From positions 62,001 to 126,000 of the forward strand of contig NZ_BONX01000012.1 of NCBI RefSeq assembly GCF_016862935.1: a stretch of 64,000 nt of DNA, in the 5' to 3' direction. Under the pieces are notes generated by a model. The model did no database searches. It was given only the letters and a program-made list of their open reading frames with translations, and was not told where the DNA came from. Numbering within the stretch: the stretch's first letter is position 1; the number at the start of each line of letters is the position of its first letter. Made by a program: the position numbers and the translations under genes. This document shows positions 51,045-59,800 of the stretch, one piece after another. The stretch comes from Plantactinospora mayteni (GTDB lineage: Bacteria > Actinomycetota > Actinomycetes > Mycobacteriales > Micromonosporaceae).

Positions 51045-52080
51045 CCCAGTCGGTCGGGATGAAGTGGTCGGGCGCGTTCAGCACGTTGAGCATGCGCTGC
51101 CGGATGCTCTCGTGCATCACCGGCCCCCACGGGAACCTGCTGGGGTACTGCACCATGTTGCGGAAGGTGTTCGCCGGCCCGTTGTTCCGCTCCAGGTACT
51201 GGATCGCGGCCTGGGTGCAGACGTAGTCGGCGTACGCGAGCGCCTGGTGCGCCGCGGTGAAGAGCGCATCGGTACCGGGCTGGTGCCGCAGGTACGGCTC
51301 GAACCAGGGTAGGTCGACCCCGGCCATCGGGGTGGGCTGGAACTGGAGGTCGCCCGCGAGCGCGATCGGCAGCGGGTCGTACTCGACGCCGTTGGCCAGG
51401 GCGAGTATCTGGGCCCCGGCCAGTACCCCGGCCGGCTCGGCCAGGTCGAGCAGCTTCTGCCGGCCGATCACCGCGTGCTGGTTCCGCTGCATGTACCGGT
51501 CCAGCCCCAGTGGATCGTCCGGAAAGTCGAACGCGATCTCGGCCAGCGCCTCCACCCGGTCGTGCCGGCCCCGGTCGTTGTAGTAGGTGATCATCCAGCT
51601 CATCGCCTTCGGGGCGTACTGCGGATCGCTGGTGGCCCGCGCCTTCGCCATGGCGTCGCGGGCCCGGTCGGGCTCGCCGGCCCGCTCGTGGTTGAGTGCG
51701 ATGTGGAACCACGCCACCGCGCTGTACCCGAGCCGGTACGGCCCGGCGAGCTGGTTCCAGAACCGGTTCGCCAACTCGTAGTCCTCGACCCGGGTGGCGT
51801 GCCCGGCGAGCAGCAGCTTCGCCGCCGGGGTGTAGATCGGATGGTCCCCCTCGGCGGCGATCCGCAGCGCCTCCGCGCCGCCCTCCAACTGCCGGTGCGT
51901 GTACGGCACCGCCTTCGCCAACGCGAGGAGGAACGCCGCCTCGGTCCGGTACGGGGCGCCGGGCGCCGCCTCCGTGAGCCCCTTGAGCTGCGCGGCGGCC
52001 GACTCCGGCTCTCCGGTCAGCAACAACTCGAATGCGTCCCGGCACACCGCCGCGCGCCGGACGCGTTCGGTCTCCTCCAT
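51022..52080 (-). CDS. TPR-like hypothetical protein
   Basis: 352-residue soluble protein built of helical pairs resembling tetratricopeptide repeats (CRDAFELLLTGEPESAAAQLKGL, RTEAAFLLALAKAVPYTHRQ, SAVAWFHIALNHERAGEPDRARDAMAKA). The C-terminal half (GVEYDPLPIALAGDLQFQPTPMAG) is less repetitive. ATG 52080 has GAGGAGG five bases before it; the GTG at 52104 is too far up. No family or partner recognised. Confidence 0.72.
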   Translation of the reverse strand: MEETERVRRAAVCRDAFELLLTGEPESAAAQLKGLTEAAPGAPYRTEAAFLLALAKAVPYTHRQLEGGAEALRIAAEGDHPIYTPAAKLLLAGHATRVEDYELANRFWNQLAGPYRLGYSAVAWFHIALNHERAGEPDRARDAMAKARATSDPQYAPKAMSWMITYYNDRGRHDRVEALAEIAFDFPDDPLGLDRYMQRNQHAVIGRQKLLDLAEPAGVLAGAQILALANGVEYDPLPIALAGDLQFQPTPMAGVDLPWFEPYLRHQPGTDALFTAAHQALAYADYVCTQAAIQYLERNNGPANTFRNMVQYPSRFPWGPVMHESIRQRMLNVLNAPDHFIPTDWATVHDPE

Positions 52081-52198
52081 CAGTGCCTCCTCGGACAGTT
52101 TCACCAGCCCGTAAGGAAGCTACACACCTCGCCGCCATCCGACTACCCACCGTGTCTGCGGTTGGCGCTCCGGCACCGCCTGCCACTCGGTGTCGAAG

Positions 52199-52230
52199 CC
52201 TCGCGGAGCCTCGCGGAGCCTCGCGGAGCC
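52199..52230. repeat. 10-bp tandem repeat near the xylB stop
   Basis: The unit ctcgcggagc is repeated three times ending six bases before the xylB stop codon. Minor. Confidence 0.55.
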
Positions 52231-52235
52231 GCCCG

Positions 52236-53651
52236 CTAGTCCGCCGGCCGGTCCAGGACCAGGTCACGGGCCCGGGCGTACTGCTCCCGGATCTGCGGGA
52301 CGGCACTGCCGACGTACTCCTGGGACTCACCGGCCGACCAGGCGGGCGGCTCCGCTCCACCCCGGACGACCCAGGCGGCCTGCCGGGCTGCCCCGTCGGC
52401 GACGTACTCCCCCGGCTCCGGCACCAGCACCGGGCACCCGAAGACCTCCGGGGCGATCCGGCGTACCGCCTCGGAGCGGGCCCCGCCACCCACCAGGATG
52501 ATCCGGTTCACCGTCGCCCCCTCGGCGAGCAGCGCGTCCAACCCGTCCGCCAGGGCGCAGAGCATGCCCTCCACGGCGGCCCGGGCCAGGTGCCCCGGCG
52601 TCGACGTCCGCAGGGTCAGCCCGTGCACCGCACCCGTCGCCAGCGGCCGGTTCGGGGTCCGCTCACCCTCCAGGTAGGGCACCATCACCAGCCCGTCCGC
52701 ACCGGCCGGCGTGTTCAACGCCAGCTTGGCCAGCTCGTCGAGCCCGACGCCCAGCATCGCCGCCGCCGCGTCCAGCACCCGGGCCGCGTTCAGGGTGCAG
52801 ACCAGCGGCAGGAACCGCCCGGTCGCATCCGCGAAGCCGGCCACCGCACCCGACGGGTCCGCCGCCGGAGTGTCCGCGACGCTGAACACCGTGCCCGAGG
52901 TACCGATCGAGACGACCACGTCACCCGCGACCGCACCGACCCCCAGCGCCGCCGCCGCGTTGTCCCCGGTCCCCGGCCCCAACACCGCCCCGCCCGGCAA
53001 CCGCCCGGCCACCTCCGCCGGCCCCAGCACGGTCGGCACCGCCAGCGCCCGCCCGAACGCCCGCTCCAGCAGATCGATCCGGTACTCACCGGTCGCCGGT
53101 GACCAGTATCCGGTCCCGCTCGCGTCCCCCCGGTCGGTACGCAGCGCGGCCAGCCCGGCCGCGCCAGCCAGCCGCCAGGTCAACCAGTCGTGTGGCAGGC
53201 AGACCGCCGCCACCCGCGCCGCGTTCTCCGGCTCGTGCCGGGCCAGCCAGCGCAACTTGGTGACGGTAAAGCTTGCCACCGGCACGCTGCCGACCGCCGC
53301 CGCCCAGGCCCGCCGCCCGGCCTCGCCGCCGCCCAGCTCCTCGACCAGCTCGTCCGCCGCCCCCGCCGACCGGGTGTCGTTCCAGAGCAGCGCGGGCCGG
53401 ACGACCTCACCCGCCTCGTCGAGGCAGACCATCCCGTGCTGCTGCCCGGCAACCGCCACCGCCGCCACGTCGTCGAGCCCACCGGCCTCGCCGATCGCCG
53501 ATCGCAACGCGTCCCACCAGGCTCGGGGATCGACCTCGGTCCCGTCCGGATGCGCCGCCCGGCCACTGCGGACCAGCGCCCCGGTCTCGGCGTCCCGGAT
53601 CACCACCTTGCACGACTGGGTCGACGAGTCGACCCCGGCAACGAGCGCCAT
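52236..53651 (-). CDS. xylB: Xylulokinase
   Basis: 471-residue FGGY-family kinase converting D-xylulose to xylulose 5-phosphate. Visible: [12 protein letters not shown] (phosphate loop), [20 protein letters not shown] with catalytic Asp230, SIGTSGTVF (second phosphate loop) and [12 protein letters not shown] (adenosine site). ATG 53651 has GGAGGGCGG ahead. It lies 300 bases downstream of xylA on the same strand, the two separated by a long hairpin. Confidence 0.93.
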   Translation of the reverse strand: MALVAGVDSSTQSCKVVIRDAETGALVRSGRAAHPDGTEVDPRAWWDALRSAIGEAGGLDDVAAVAVAGQQHGMVCLDEAGEVVRPALLWNDTRSAGAADELVEELGGGEAGRRAWAAAVGSVPVASFTVTKLRWLARHEPENAARVAAVCLPHDWLTWRLAGAAGLAALRTDRGDASGTGYWSPATGEYRIDLLERAFGRALAVPTVLGPAEVAGRLPGGAVLGPGTGDNAAAALGVGAVAGDVVVSIGTSGTVFSVADTPAADPSGAVAGFADATGRFLPLVCTLNAARVLDAAAAMLGVGLDELAKLALNTPAGADGLVMVPYLEGERTPNRPLATGAVHGLTLRTSTPGHLARAAVEGMLCALADGLDALLAEGATVNRIILVGGGARSEAVRRIAPEVFGCPVLVPEPGEYVADGAARQAAWVVRGGAEPPAWSAGESQEYVGSAVPQIREQYARARDLVLDRPAD

Positions 53652-53950
53652 CTCCCGCCCTCCTTCTGGGCTCACGTCAACGTTGTCGCAGTCCCGGCCT
53701 CAACCGGCTGTCGCAGGTCAACATCGGAAAGTTGGTCGTACCCATAGGCGTACCCACATCGGAGCGCGAGCCTGGTCCCGCACCCCGACCAGGTCAGGGG
53801 TTGGGGGCCGGATCGCCCGCGTCGGGATCAAGCCTGACCGCCCAGAGCGGGTGATCCGGCCCCCAACCCCAGCCACGACGCACAGCGGGCAAACCCGAAA
53901 CCCCCACCCCCGCGGACAGCGAGCAAGACCTCAGGCAGTGGGCAAGGAAC
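53652..53950. other. xylA-xylB intergenic region
   Basis: 299 bases. Besides the hairpin at 53797-53870 it has two copies of tgtcgcag near 53690-53740 close to xylB, and no gene. Confidence 0.5.
53797..53870 (-). terminator. Long hairpin between xylA and xylB
   Basis: Eighteen-base perfect arms (53797-53814 and 53853-53870). The loop of 38 bases contains cctgacc (53833-53839), which can instead pair with ggtcagg (53792-53798), so two exclusive structures exist. Likely message protection or partial termination. Confidence 0.6.
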
Positions 53951-55138
53951 TCAACGAGCCCCGAGCAGATGCTCCACCGCAAGCTGGTTCAACCGCACGA
54001 ACCCAAATCCCCGCGCCGCCACCGCGTCGACGTCCAGCTCCTCGAACGCACTCCGATCGGCAAGCAACTCCGCGTACGTCTCCCCCGGGTTCAAGGTAGG
54101 CGTCGACAACTCACCCACCTTGCTCGCCGCCAGCGCCTCCCGTACCTCCGGATCGGCCCGGAACGCCGCCGCCCGCTCCTTGAGCAGCAGGTACGTCCGC
54201 ATGTTCGCCGCCGCCGACGCCCACACCCCGGTGTAGTCCTCGGTACGCGACGGCTTGTAGTCGAAGTGCCGGGGCCCGGTGTACGCCGGTCCGCCCTGCG
54301 GCCCACCGTTCTCCAGCAGGTCCACCAGGGCGAACGAGTTCAGCAGGTCACCGTGCCCGAAGACGAGATCCTGGTCGTACTTGATCCCGCGCTGCCCGTT
54401 CAGGTCCAGGTGGAAGAGCTTGCCGGCCCAGAGTGCCTGCGCGATCCCGTGCATGTAGTTGAGCCCGGCCATCTGCTCGTGCCCGACCTCGGGGTTCAGC
54501 CCGACCAGCTCCGGGTGCGCCAGCTCGTTGATGAAGGCGAGCGCGTGCCCGACCGTCGGCAGCAGGATGTCGCCGCGCGGCTCGTTCGGCTTCGGCTCGA
54601 TCGCGAACTTCAGCCCGTACCCCCGGTCGATGACGTACTCGGCGAGCAGGTCGACCGCCTCGCGGTAGCGGTCCAGCGCCGCCCGGATGTCCTTGGCGGC
54701 GTCGTACTCCGCGCCTTCCCGGCCGCCCCACATCACGAAGGTCTGCGCGCCCAGCTCGGCGGCGAGGTCGATGTTGCGCAGCACCTTGCGCAGCGCGAAC
54801 CGGCGTACGTCCCGGTCGTTGCTGGTGAAGCCGCCGTCCTTGAAGACCGGGTGGGTGAAGAGGTTGGTGGTGACCATCGGCACCACCAGACCGGTCTCCT
54901 CCAGCGCCTTGCGGAACCGGGAGATGTGCTGCTCCCGGGCGGTGTCGTCGGAGCCGAACGGGATCAGGTCGTCGTCGTGGAAGGTGATCCCGTACGCGCC
55001 CAGCTCGGCGAGCCGGTTGACCGCCTCGACCGGGTCGAGGGCCTCCCGGGTGGCTTCCCCGAACGGATCCCGGGCGGTCCAGCCCACGGTCCAGAGGCCG
55101 AAGGAGAACTTGTCGGCTGGGGTTGGTTGGGCTGCCAT
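53951..55138 (-). CDS. xylA: Xylose isomerase, short class I type
   Basis: 395-residue enzyme converting D-xylose to D-xylulose (and glucose to fructose). Active-site residues fall at the standard Streptomyces numbers: His54, Asp57, Glu181, Lys183, Glu217 and His220, plus DLNGQRG for the later Asp ligands. ATG 55138 follows GGAGG. A strong promoter on the minus strand (TTGACA-17-AATAAT) lies upstream and overlaps the divergent ROK regulator promoter. The chain is the short, actinobacterial form. Confidence 0.96.
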   Translation of the reverse strand: MAAQPTPADKFSFGLWTVGWTARDPFGEATREALDPVEAVNRLAELGAYGITFHDDDLIPFGSDDTAREQHISRFRKALEETGLVVPMVTTNLFTHPVFKDGGFTSNDRDVRRFALRKVLRNIDLAAELGAQTFVMWGGREGAEYDAAKDIRAALDRYREAVDLLAEYVIDRGYGLKFAIEPKPNEPRGDILLPTVGHALAFINELAHPELVGLNPEVGHEQMAGLNYMHGIAQALWAGKLFHLDLNGQRGIKYDQDLVFGHGDLLNSFALVDLLENGGPQGGPAYTGPRHFDYKPSRTEDYTGVWASAAANMRTYLLLKERAAAFRADPEVREALAASKVGELSTPTLNPGETYAELLADRSAFEELDVDAVAARGFGFVRLNQLAVEHLLGAR

Positions 55139-55236
55139 GGCTGACCTCCAGGGGAACCGACTCGACGTCGAGGTGAGGGGCACAGGTGTGAAATCCCGGG
55201 TTGACGCTCCGGCAACCCGGCCGATTTGTTTATCGG

Positions 55237-55269
55237 TTGAATTATTTGAGCACCGTATGGCATTGTCAA
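55237..55269. promoter_or_regulatory. Overlapping face-to-face promoters of xylA and xylR
   Basis: Minus strand: -35 TTGACA (55264-55269), 17 bases, -10 AATAAT (55241-55246), reading toward xylA. Plus strand: -35 TTGAAT (55237-55242), 18 bases, -10 CATTGT (55261-55266), then seven bases to GTG 55274. Each -10 overlaps the other's -35, so only one polymerase can bind at a time. AT-rich core fits a ROK operator. Confidence 0.7.
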
Positions 55270-55273
55270 TACC

Positions 55274-56587
55274 GTGGCGCAACCCGCGGCGGTGCCGGTC
55301 GGCGCGGCGGTAACCGCCGTCCGCCAGGCGAGCCTGCGCGAGCACAACCTGGCCCTGGTGCTGCGGCAGATCGCCGCCGCCGGGCGTCCACCGTCCCGGG
55401 CCGACCTGGCCACCGCGACCGGCCTGACCCGGGCCACCGTCTCCGCGCTGGTCGACGACCTGATCACCGGACGGCTGCTCACCGAGGTCGCCCCGACCCC
55501 CCGGTCCGGCGCCGGTCGGCCCGCGGTCGGCCTCACCCTCGCCGGGCACGGGCCGGCCGGACTCGGCCTGGAGATCAACGTCGACTACCTCGCCGCCGTC
55601 CTGGTCGACCTCGCCGGGACGGTACGACACCGCACGGTGCGCCGGGTCGACCTCCGGCTGGTACCCCCCGCCGAGGCCCTGGCGCTGGTCGGCGAGCTGA
55701 TCACCGAGGCGGGAGCCGAGGCGGACCGGCAGGACCTGGCGCTGGCCGGTACGGCGCTCGCGGTGCCCGGCCTGGTCACCGCCACCGGGCTGGTCCGGCT
55801 CGCACCGAACCTCGGCTGGCGGGACGTGGACGTTCCGGCGCTGCTCGGCGGGCATCCGGTACTCGGCGGACGCGGGTTGGGAGTGGACAACGAGGCCAAC
55901 CTCGCCGCGCTCGGCGAACTGCACGCCGGCCCGCCCGACTCCGCCAACTTCATCTACATCTCCGGCGAGGTCGGCATCGGCGCCGGGATCGTGCTGCACG
56001 GGACCCTGTTCCGGGGCGCCCGGGGCTGGAGCGGCGAACTCGGCCACGTGCCGGTACACCCGGAGGGCCGGCCCTGTCGGTGCGGCGGTCGCGGCTGCCT
56101 TGAGCAGTACGCCGGTCAGGAAGCCATCCTGGCCGCCGCCCGCCTGACCGACCCACCCACCGTCGACCCCGCATCACCCGACGAAGGGACCGGCCCCGCT
56201 CCACGGCGACCGGCGGTCCCGGCTCCGGTCCCGGCTCCGGGCGTGGCGATCGGCCGGCTGGTCGAGGCGGCCACCCGGGAGGATCCGGTCGCCGAACGGG
56301 CACTGGTCGAGGCGGCCACCGCGCTCGGGGTCGCCGTCGCCGGGGTGATCAACCTGCTGGACGTGGACACGGTGGTGCTCGGCGGCGTCTACGCGCCGCT
56401 GGCCCGCTGGCTGGCCCCGACGGTGGAGGCCGAGATCCGCCGGCGGGTACTGACCGCCGCCTGGTCCCCGGTGACCGTCCGGGCCGCCCTGCTCGGCGGG
56501 GACGCCGCCGCGCTCGGCGCCGCCGGCTCGGTCGTCCGTACGGTGCTGGAGCAGCCCGCCCGGTGGCTCGGTCGCGCCGGCCGGTAG
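55274..56587 (+). CDS. xylR: ROK-family xylose repressor
   Basis: 437-residue regulator. A MarR-like helix-turn-helix ([40 protein letters not shown]) precedes a ROK sugar-binding domain with [29 protein letters not shown] and the zinc site [15 protein letters not shown] Pro/Ala-rich insert lies at about 290-320. GTG 55274 is probably leaderless. Divergent from xylA; likely represses xylA, xylB and itself until xylose is present. Confidence 0.9.
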   Translation: MAQPAAVPVGAAVTAVRQASLREHNLALVLRQIAAAGRPPSRADLATATGLTRATVSALVDDLITGRLLTEVAPTPRSGAGRPAVGLTLAGHGPAGLGLEINVDYLAAVLVDLAGTVRHRTVRRVDLRLVPPAEALALVGELITEAGAEADRQDLALAGTALAVPGLVTATGLVRLAPNLGWRDVDVPALLGGHPVLGGRGLGVDNEANLAALGELHAGPPDSANFIYISGEVGIGAGIVLHGTLFRGARGWSGELGHVPVHPEGRPCRCGGRGCLEQYAGQEAILAAARLTDPPTVDPASPDEGTGPAPRRPAVPAPVPAPGVAIGRLVEAATREDPVAERALVEAATALGVAVAGVINLLDVDTVVLGGVYAPLARWLAPTVEAEIRRRVLTAAWSPVTVRAALLGGDAAALGAAGSVVRTVLEQPARWLGRAGR

Positions 56588-56590
56588 CCA

Positions 56591-56748
56591 CCCGCGGGCG
56601 CTGCCCCGACGTCCGCCCGACCGATCAACCCGCGGGGGTGCTGCCCGGACGTCCGCCCAACCGAGCCATCCGCGGGTGCCGCTCGGACGTCCGCCCGACC
56701 CAGCAACCTGCGGGGGTGCTGCCCGGACGTCCGCCCGACCGGGCCACT
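56591..56748. repeat. ~40-bp tandem repeat, four units
   Basis: Four imperfect units each containing gcggg, ctgcccggacgtccgcc and cgacc, of 38-41 bases. They begin four bases after the xylR stop. The period is near four helical turns. Confidence 0.7.
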
Positions 56749-56884
56749 CGTTACCCGTTCGGCCCCGCCGAGCCTGCCCCGCACAGGCACCATGGGATCG
56801 GCCACGGCAACCGGGGCGACCGCGGCGCCGGGGCCGGACGCCGCTCGCTATTGTTGCCCCCGGACAACTATTCCGACCATCAAC

Positions 56885-56981
56885 CATTGGACCTTCGGCA
56901 ACCTGGACAGCGCGGCGCATGCGCCCCGACTTCCACCTGCGGCCACGACGGACCGCAGGGGGAGGTGGCAGGAGGGTCCAT
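56885..56981. mobile_element. MITE-like dispersed repeat, copy 2
   Basis: About 97 bases with imperfect terminal repeats (attggaccttcggcaacct at the left; right end complementary with several mismatches). The interior block around gcgcatgcgccccgac matches, in opposite orientation, the element at 16753-16844 at about nine positions in ten. Non-coding. Confidence 0.6.
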
Positions 56982-57098
56982 TCTGTGGCGACAGGAGTGC
57001 CAGCGCCGATGTGCACACCTCGACAACCCGGACGACGGGCTGCGGACCTTCCCGCCGCCCCGCGTCCGGACAGCGCCGACGGACGGCCGACGGCCCGC

Positions 57099-57575
57099 TC
57101 AGGCCGATCGTTCGGTCGGCGCGATGTTGGCCCGGAACGCCCGGTCGAACTCGACGAGCCCACGCAGCAGCGCCTGCCGGCCGGCGGGACTCATCCCGGC
57201 GAGCGTCTCGGCCAACCGCTCCCGACGGTCGGCGCGGACCTCGACGAGCAGCTTCTGACCGACCGTGGTGAGATGCAGGGAGATCTCCCGGCGATCCGCC
57301 CGGCCCGGCTCGCGTTCGAGCAGCCCGGCCGCTACGAGCCGGTCGCAGAGCCGGCTGGCCGAGGAGAGCAGCATGCCGAGGATCCCGGCCAGTCCCCGGA
57401 GGTTGATCCCGTCGAACTGCTCGACCACCATCAGGGCCCGCAACTGGGAGCTGGACAGGCGCCCGCTCGTCCGCTCCCGGGCGGCGTCCCAGACCGACAG
57501 CAGCGCCGCCGCGGCATTGTCCACCGCGGTGGCGAGGGTCGGATCCGGTCCGCCAGGACCGCCGGAGTCAACCAT
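57099..57575 (-). CDS. MarR-family regulator
   Basis: 158-residue winged-helix regulator: SSSQLRALMVVEQFDGINLRGLAGILGMLLSSASRLCDRLVAAGLLEREPGRADRREISLHLT. Flanking helices provide dimerisation. ATG 57575 has AGGA six bases ahead. Divergent from the SpoIIE-type gene, suggesting linked control. Ligand unknown. Confidence 0.88.
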   Translation of the reverse strand: MVDSGGPGGPDPTLATAVDNAAAALLSVWDAARERTSGRLSSSQLRALMVVEQFDGINLRGLAGILGMLLSSASRLCDRLVAAGLLEREPGRADRREISLHLTTVGQKLLVEVRADRRERLAETLAGMSPAGRQALLRGLVEFDRAFRANIAPTERSA

Positions 57576-57691
57576 GGTGATCCTGACACTACCGCCGCCA
57601 CGCGGCCGACCGCATCGGTGCGCGCCCGCACAGCCCGTCCGGATCACCCGGAACCGTACGCCGGTACGCCCTCGCCAGCGGCGGACCGCAG

Positions 57692-58873
57692 ATGACGGGC
57701 CGAATGGCCGACATCCGCCGTACCCTGGCCGAGGCTCCGGCGGATCTCGTCGTCGAGCGGCTCGGCACGGAGCTGACCAGGGCGTACGGGATGGTGGAGA
57801 CCGAACTGCTCCAGGTCGACTACCGGTTGGCCGCCCTGGTGCCGCTGCACGGTGGCGATCCGGTGGTCGGGGCCGGCACCCCGGCCTGGCGGTGCTTCGA
57901 CCACCAGACCGAGGTGCTCCAGGACGAGGCGCTGTATCTCCCGGTCACGATGCGCGGCGAGCGGCTCGGCGTACTCCGGCTCACGCCCGCGCCCGGGGAC
58001 CCGGACCGGCGCGACGAGTTGGCGCAGGTCGCCACCGCGCTGGCGCACGAGCTGGTCGCGGTGCGGCCCGGCACCGACAAGTACGCGGTCGGCGCCCGGA
58101 CCCGCCGACTGACCCTGGCCGCCGAGATGCAGTGGGAGTTGCTGCCCGGCCGGAGCCGGATCCGTCCCTCGTTCAGCCTGGCCGGCCAGCTCGAACCGGC
58201 GTACGCGGTGCGCGGCGACAGCTTCGACTGGGCCGACGACGGCCAGCGGCTCTGGCTCTCCACCGTCAACGGCATGGGCGAGGGGGTGACCGCCTCGATG
58301 CTCACCTGTCTCGGCACCAACGCGCTGCGCAACGCCCGCCGGGCCGGTCTCGACCTCGCCGACCAGGCGGCCCTGGCCGACCAGGCGATCTACGCCTACC
58401 ACCAGGGCATCCAGCACCTCTCCGCGCTGCTGCTGGAGCTGGACCTGCACAGCGGAGTGGTGACAGCGGTGGACGCCGGCTCGCCCCGGCTGCTCGTGCT
58501 GCGCGAGGGCGAGATACTCGAACAGCCGCTGGACGACCAGTTCCCGCTCGGCATGTTCGACGGCACCATCTACCAGTCGCAGAGTTTCCGGTTGTCCCAC
58601 GGCGACCGGCTCTTCGTGGTCAGCGACGGAGTCCTCGACGCGAGTTCCCGCACCGCCCGGTACGGCGACACCGCGCTCTACCGCTCCGTCCGGCGGACCA
58701 GGTCGATGGCACCGCTCGAGGCGGTACGGTCACTCCTCGGCGACCTGCGGGCGTTCGTCGGCAGCGACCTGATCGACGACGCCGTGGTGGTCTGCCTGGA
58801 CTGGCACGGCAGCCGGACCGAGCCCTCCCGCTCCGGCGACCGCCAGCCCGACCCGGACGACCGGGGGCAGTAG
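57692..58873 (+). CDS. SpoIIE/RsbU-type PP2C domain protein, one metal ligand changed
   Basis: 393-residue protein. An N-terminal GAF-like region (residues 1-125) precedes the PPM phosphatase fold: YAVRGDSFDW retains Asp176, RLFVVSDGVLDAS and DLIDDAVVVCL keep the later Asp residues. In the motif normally xDGMGxG the metal-binding Asp is Asn193 (TVNGMGEG). The protein may therefore be weak or inactive as a phosphatase. Partner kinases are not nearby. Start ATG 57692; ATG 57704 also possible. Confidence 0.8.
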   Translation: MTGRMADIRRTLAEAPADLVVERLGTELTRAYGMVETELLQVDYRLAALVPLHGGDPVVGAGTPAWRCFDHQTEVLQDEALYLPVTMRGERLGVLRLTPAPGDPDRRDELAQVATALAHELVAVRPGTDKYAVGARTRRLTLAAEMQWELLPGRSRIRPSFSLAGQLEPAYAVRGDSFDWADDGQRLWLSTVNGMGEGVTASMLTCLGTNALRNARRAGLDLADQAALADQAIYAYHQGIQHLSALLLELDLHSGVVTAVDAGSPRLLVLREGEILEQPLDDQFPLGMFDGTIYQSQSFRLSHGDRLFVVSDGVLDASSRTARYGDTALYRSVRRTRSMAPLEAVRSLLGDLRAFVGSDLIDDAVVVCLDWHGSRTEPSRSGDRQPDPDDRGQ

Positions 58874-58890
58874 GCGTTCCCAGAAAGCAA

Positions 58891-58924
58891 CCCGCCCCGG
58901 ACCGGGGAGACAGTCCGGGGCGGG
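58891..58924 (+). terminator. Terminator hairpin after the SpoIIE-type gene
   Basis: Twelve-base perfect arms (cccgccccggac at 58891-58902 and its complement at 58913-58924), ten-base loop, 17 bases after the stop. Confidence 0.65.
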
Positions 58925-58949
58925 TCACCATCGGGTGATGAGTGGAAAG

Positions 58950-59243
58950 TCAGTGTCGGCGGCGGGGAACCCAGTGAACGATCTGGCCGACGATCAGCGC
59001 GGGATGCGTGTCGGGTAGTGCCTGCAACGCGCGGGTGAGGTGCACTCCGAGGTACGTCATCAGAGCCATGCGATCGCCTCCGAAGCTCTTGAGAAGCCTC
59101 GTACGGGCCTCCGAACAGGGCCAGGGGGTGTACTCGCACTTCTGGCAGTTGTAGCGCTCATCGGGCTCGTGTTCAGCGACTCCGGCCGCTCTGGCGCGTC
59201 GCCGCGCTGCGAACCGCTCCCATCGTGCCGATGGCCCGATCAC
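58950..59243 (-). CDS. Small Cys-containing actinobacterial protein
   Basis: 97-residue protein. The core is NCQKCEYTPWPCSEARTRLLKSFGGDRMALMTYLGVHLTRALQALPD, a pattern (CxxC...WPC, then helical) seen in many small Micromonospora proteins linked to XRE regulators. GTG 59243 starts three bases after the upstream stop. Second gene of a pair. Function unknown; the CxxC may bind a metal. Confidence 0.7.
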   Translation of the reverse strand: MIGPSARWERFAARRRARAAGVAEHEPDERYNCQKCEYTPWPCSEARTRLLKSFGGDRMALMTYLGVHLTRALQALPDTHPALIVGQIVHWVPRRRH

Positions 59244-59246
59244 GCG

Positions 59247-59618
59247 TCACGCTCGCGCGTCGAGCCGGGAGCGGTGTTCCTGGGCCGGGGTCAGCGTGCC
59301 TGCCCTGCCGTTGTTCAGGTGTGAGCTGGTGGGTGCATCCCACCGAGGCCGCCGGTTGCTCGCCCGGGGACGGCTCGGCGGTGGAGCGTCCGACAGGGCG
59401 AGAATCTCGGCCCGTTCCGCCTCGGTCAGGTCCATGGGAGTCTCCCGAGGGCTGGACCAACAGTCCCGTTGCGTCAGCGGCGGAACGGATGGACGATCGG
59501 GCCTCGGCAGCAGTTCGACCGAGTCCGGGCAGATCCAGCGGTGGCCGCACCGGCAGTAGCGCCATAGGCGCCACCACGCCCGGCGGTGCCGGGACTTGAC
59601 CTTGTGAGCATGCTTCAC
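59247..59618 (-). CDS. Small hypothetical protein paired with the Cys protein
   Basis: 123-residue protein with a basic, aromatic N-terminus (HAHKVKSRHRRAWWRLWRYCRCGHRWICPDSVELL) containing a CRC-x3-RWIC cluster, and a disordered C-terminal part. GTG 59618 has GGGAGG at good distance. First gene of a minus-strand pair, divergent from the XRE gene at 59801. Recurrent in actinobacterial accessory regions; function unknown. Confidence 0.65.
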   Translation of the reverse strand: MKHAHKVKSRHRRAWWRLWRYCRCGHRWICPDSVELLPRPDRPSVPPLTQRDCWSSPRETPMDLTEAERAEILALSDAPPPSRPRASNRRPRWDAPTSSHLNNGRAGTLTPAQEHRSRLDARA

Positions 59619-59800
59619 GTCTTGCCTCCCGTCGGCGTAAGGGGACGAGGGCGGCGCCACGGCTCCAGTTCCAAGCGCCACCACGTGGGCGCCTCCGCTT
59701 CTGTTCTGGGCAGGGGCGCGTGCTTTCACTCTGTAGGCAGAACACATACGCTCGGGAGTCGAACCCATGCGGCAACAAACGTGCGGCAACCGGAGTAAAG

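Larger units (their letters stand above)
56588..57098. other. Repeat-filled region between xylR and marR
   Basis: 511 bases without a credible gene, holding a four-unit tandem repeat, a second copy of the dispersed repeat, and otherwise unremarkable sequence. Open frames through it reflect repeats only. Confidence 0.6.

Noticed and set aside
53951-56059. 702-codon frame starting far upstream of xylose isomerase
   Set aside because: The first 307 codons run antisense to xylR and are not coding-like; the true start ATG 55138 has a GGAGG site and the active-site numbers match known enzymes.
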